NCBI GenBank assembly: GCA_007116445.1
Contig: SKIM01000180.1
Span: 1 to 5,807 of the forward strand
Reading direction: 5' to 3'
Length of the DNA stretch: 5,807 nucleotides
Source of the DNA: Natronohydrobacter sp.
Lineage (GTDB): Bacteria > Pseudomonadota > Alphaproteobacteria > Rhodobacterales > Rhodobacteraceae
Of this stretch, positions 5,507 to 5,807 are shown one piece after another. The notes under the pieces are model-generated. The model had not been told where the DNA came from and ran no database searches. It worked only from the letters and a program-made list of their open reading frames with translations. The translations under genes and the position numbers were made by a program. Each line of letters begins with the position of its first letter. The first letter of the stretch is position 1.

Positions 5507-5692
5507 ATGCGAAAAAAGATCACCGCTGTCATTGCGCACAGCCAGGCCAACCCCCACAAACTCCTCGGCTTCGTTCTCGGCGCGGGCGTGCCTATCATCC
5601 TTTGGGCACTCATCTGGGCACAGACGACCGGCGGGCTGGCCGGCCCATTGGTCGATCCGCGCCCACCCGCTTTCTCGGTTCCCACAGACTGA
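5507..5692 (+). CDS. Small single-helix membrane protein, function unknown (61 aa)
   Basis: Unrecognised. The ATG at 5507 follows a perfect GGAGG (5498-5502) at four bases, and the protein is 61 residues long. It has a basic, Asn/His-containing N-terminus (MRKKITAVIAHSQANPHK), a hydrophobic helix at about 19-38 (LLGFVLGAGVPIILWALIWA), and a Pro-rich tail (DPRPPAFSVPTD). The positive N-terminus predicts a bitopic protein with its tail in the periplasm. No cleavage site for a secreted protein is obvious. An in-frame ATG at 5480 would add nine residues, but it has no ribosome site and would sit inside the AT-rich repeat. The gene starts 106 bases after soxB on the same strand, with a GC-rich hairpin after it. 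It could be read from the soxB transcript or from its own promoter. The strong ribosome site and coherent topology support a real gene. Confidence 0.62.
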   Translation: MRKKITAVIAHSQANPHKLLGFVLGAGVPIILWALIWAQTTGGLAGPLVDPRPPAFSVPTD

Positions 5693-5726
5693 CCGCCTCG
5701 CGCCCTGGACCGACCGCCTGTCACGT

Positions 5727-5753
5727 CCCGCACCTGACACCCAATGGTGCGGG
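5727..5753 (+). terminator. GC-rich hairpin after the 61-aa gene, terminator-like without T-run
   Basis: CCCGCACC (5727-5734) and GGTGCGGG (5746-5753) form a perfect 8-bp stem with an 11-base loop, 34 bases after the stop at 5692. No T-tract follows, so it may stabilise the 3' end of the transcript or mark a weak or Rho-assisted terminator. The stem itself is unambiguous; the role is inferred. Confidence 0.45.
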
Positions 5754-5784
5754 CCGCTTGCCGATCACCTTTCCCTTCATCCTT

Positions 5785-5807
5785 GCAAAAATATCCCGGG
5801 GGTCCGG
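5785..5807 (-). terminator. Truncated GCAAAAATATCCCGGGGG motif, probable 3' end of a minus-strand terminator
   Basis: Read on the minus strand, the last bases give CCGGACCCCCGGGAT followed by ATTTTTGC, a GC-rich tract running into five T. From memory, this motif occurs beside GC-rich hairpins at the ends of genes in Rhodobacteraceae genomes. Here the rest of the hairpin would lie beyond the window. It would fit a convergent gene entering from the right. Confidence 0.4.

Noticed and set aside
5691..5719. Direct repeat GACCGCCT twice, 21 bases apart, at the end of the 61-aa gene
   Set aside because: Only two short copies, one overlapping the stop codon; not enough to call an array or an attachment site.
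1..5807. CRISPR arrays, transposases, integrases, tRNA or rRNA genes
   Set aside because: No regularly spaced repeats, no recombinase motifs and no RNA gene signatures were seen in the window.

Overview
The window looks like chromosomal DNA from an alphaproteobacterium, most likely a member of the Rhodobacteraceae (Rhodobacter/Roseobacter group). The evidence is the GC-rich coding sequence, the Rhodobacterales-like Pgk, FtsB, CcmI and SoxB proteins, and two intergenic motifs that resemble alphaproteobacterial repeats. No phylogenetic comparison was possible, so the assignment rests on family recognition alone.

Region 1 (1-1066, + strand) starts inside pgk (C-terminal lobe of phosphoglycerate kinase). 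It continues with a tightly spaced 71-residue two-helix membrane protein of unknown function and then ftsB, a septum/divisome membrane protein. Region 2 (1067-1740) is an AT-richer gap of 310 bases followed by a single small gene. That gene encodes an 82-residue helical protein with its own candidate -10 box, an inverted repeat near the expected transcript start, a very strong ribosome binding site, and a textbook Rho-independent terminator. It looks like an independent monocistronic unit.

Region 3 (1747-3938, - strand) reads ccmI, then ruvX, then a DUF1289 gene. CcmI (cytochrome c maturation) and RuvX/YqgF (RNase H-fold nuclease) share one base (TGATG) and are probably translationally coupled. 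The DUF1289 gene encodes a small four-cysteine protein and is separated from ruvX by 213 bases holding a palindromic interspersed repeat. Convergent transcription from regions 2 and 3 meets at the terminator at 1694-1728.

Region 4 (3939-4152) is the divergent control region between ccmI and soxB. It holds a terminator-like hairpin oriented into ccmI and a short perfect palindrome. Region 5 (4153-5807, + strand) carries soxB, the flavin-bearing beta subunit of heterotetrameric sarcosine oxidase. The other subunit genes (soxD, soxA, soxG) do not follow it within the window. Instead there is a 61-residue single-helix membrane protein, a GC-rich hairpin, and a terminator-associated motif cut off by the window end.

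Most of the window is ordinary housekeeping sequence. I see no convincing new defence, mobile or enzymatic system. The points most worth a second look are the isolated soxB, the orphan small proteins, the hairpin in the ccmI leader, the hairpin at the ccmI/ruvX junction, and the interspersed repeat.
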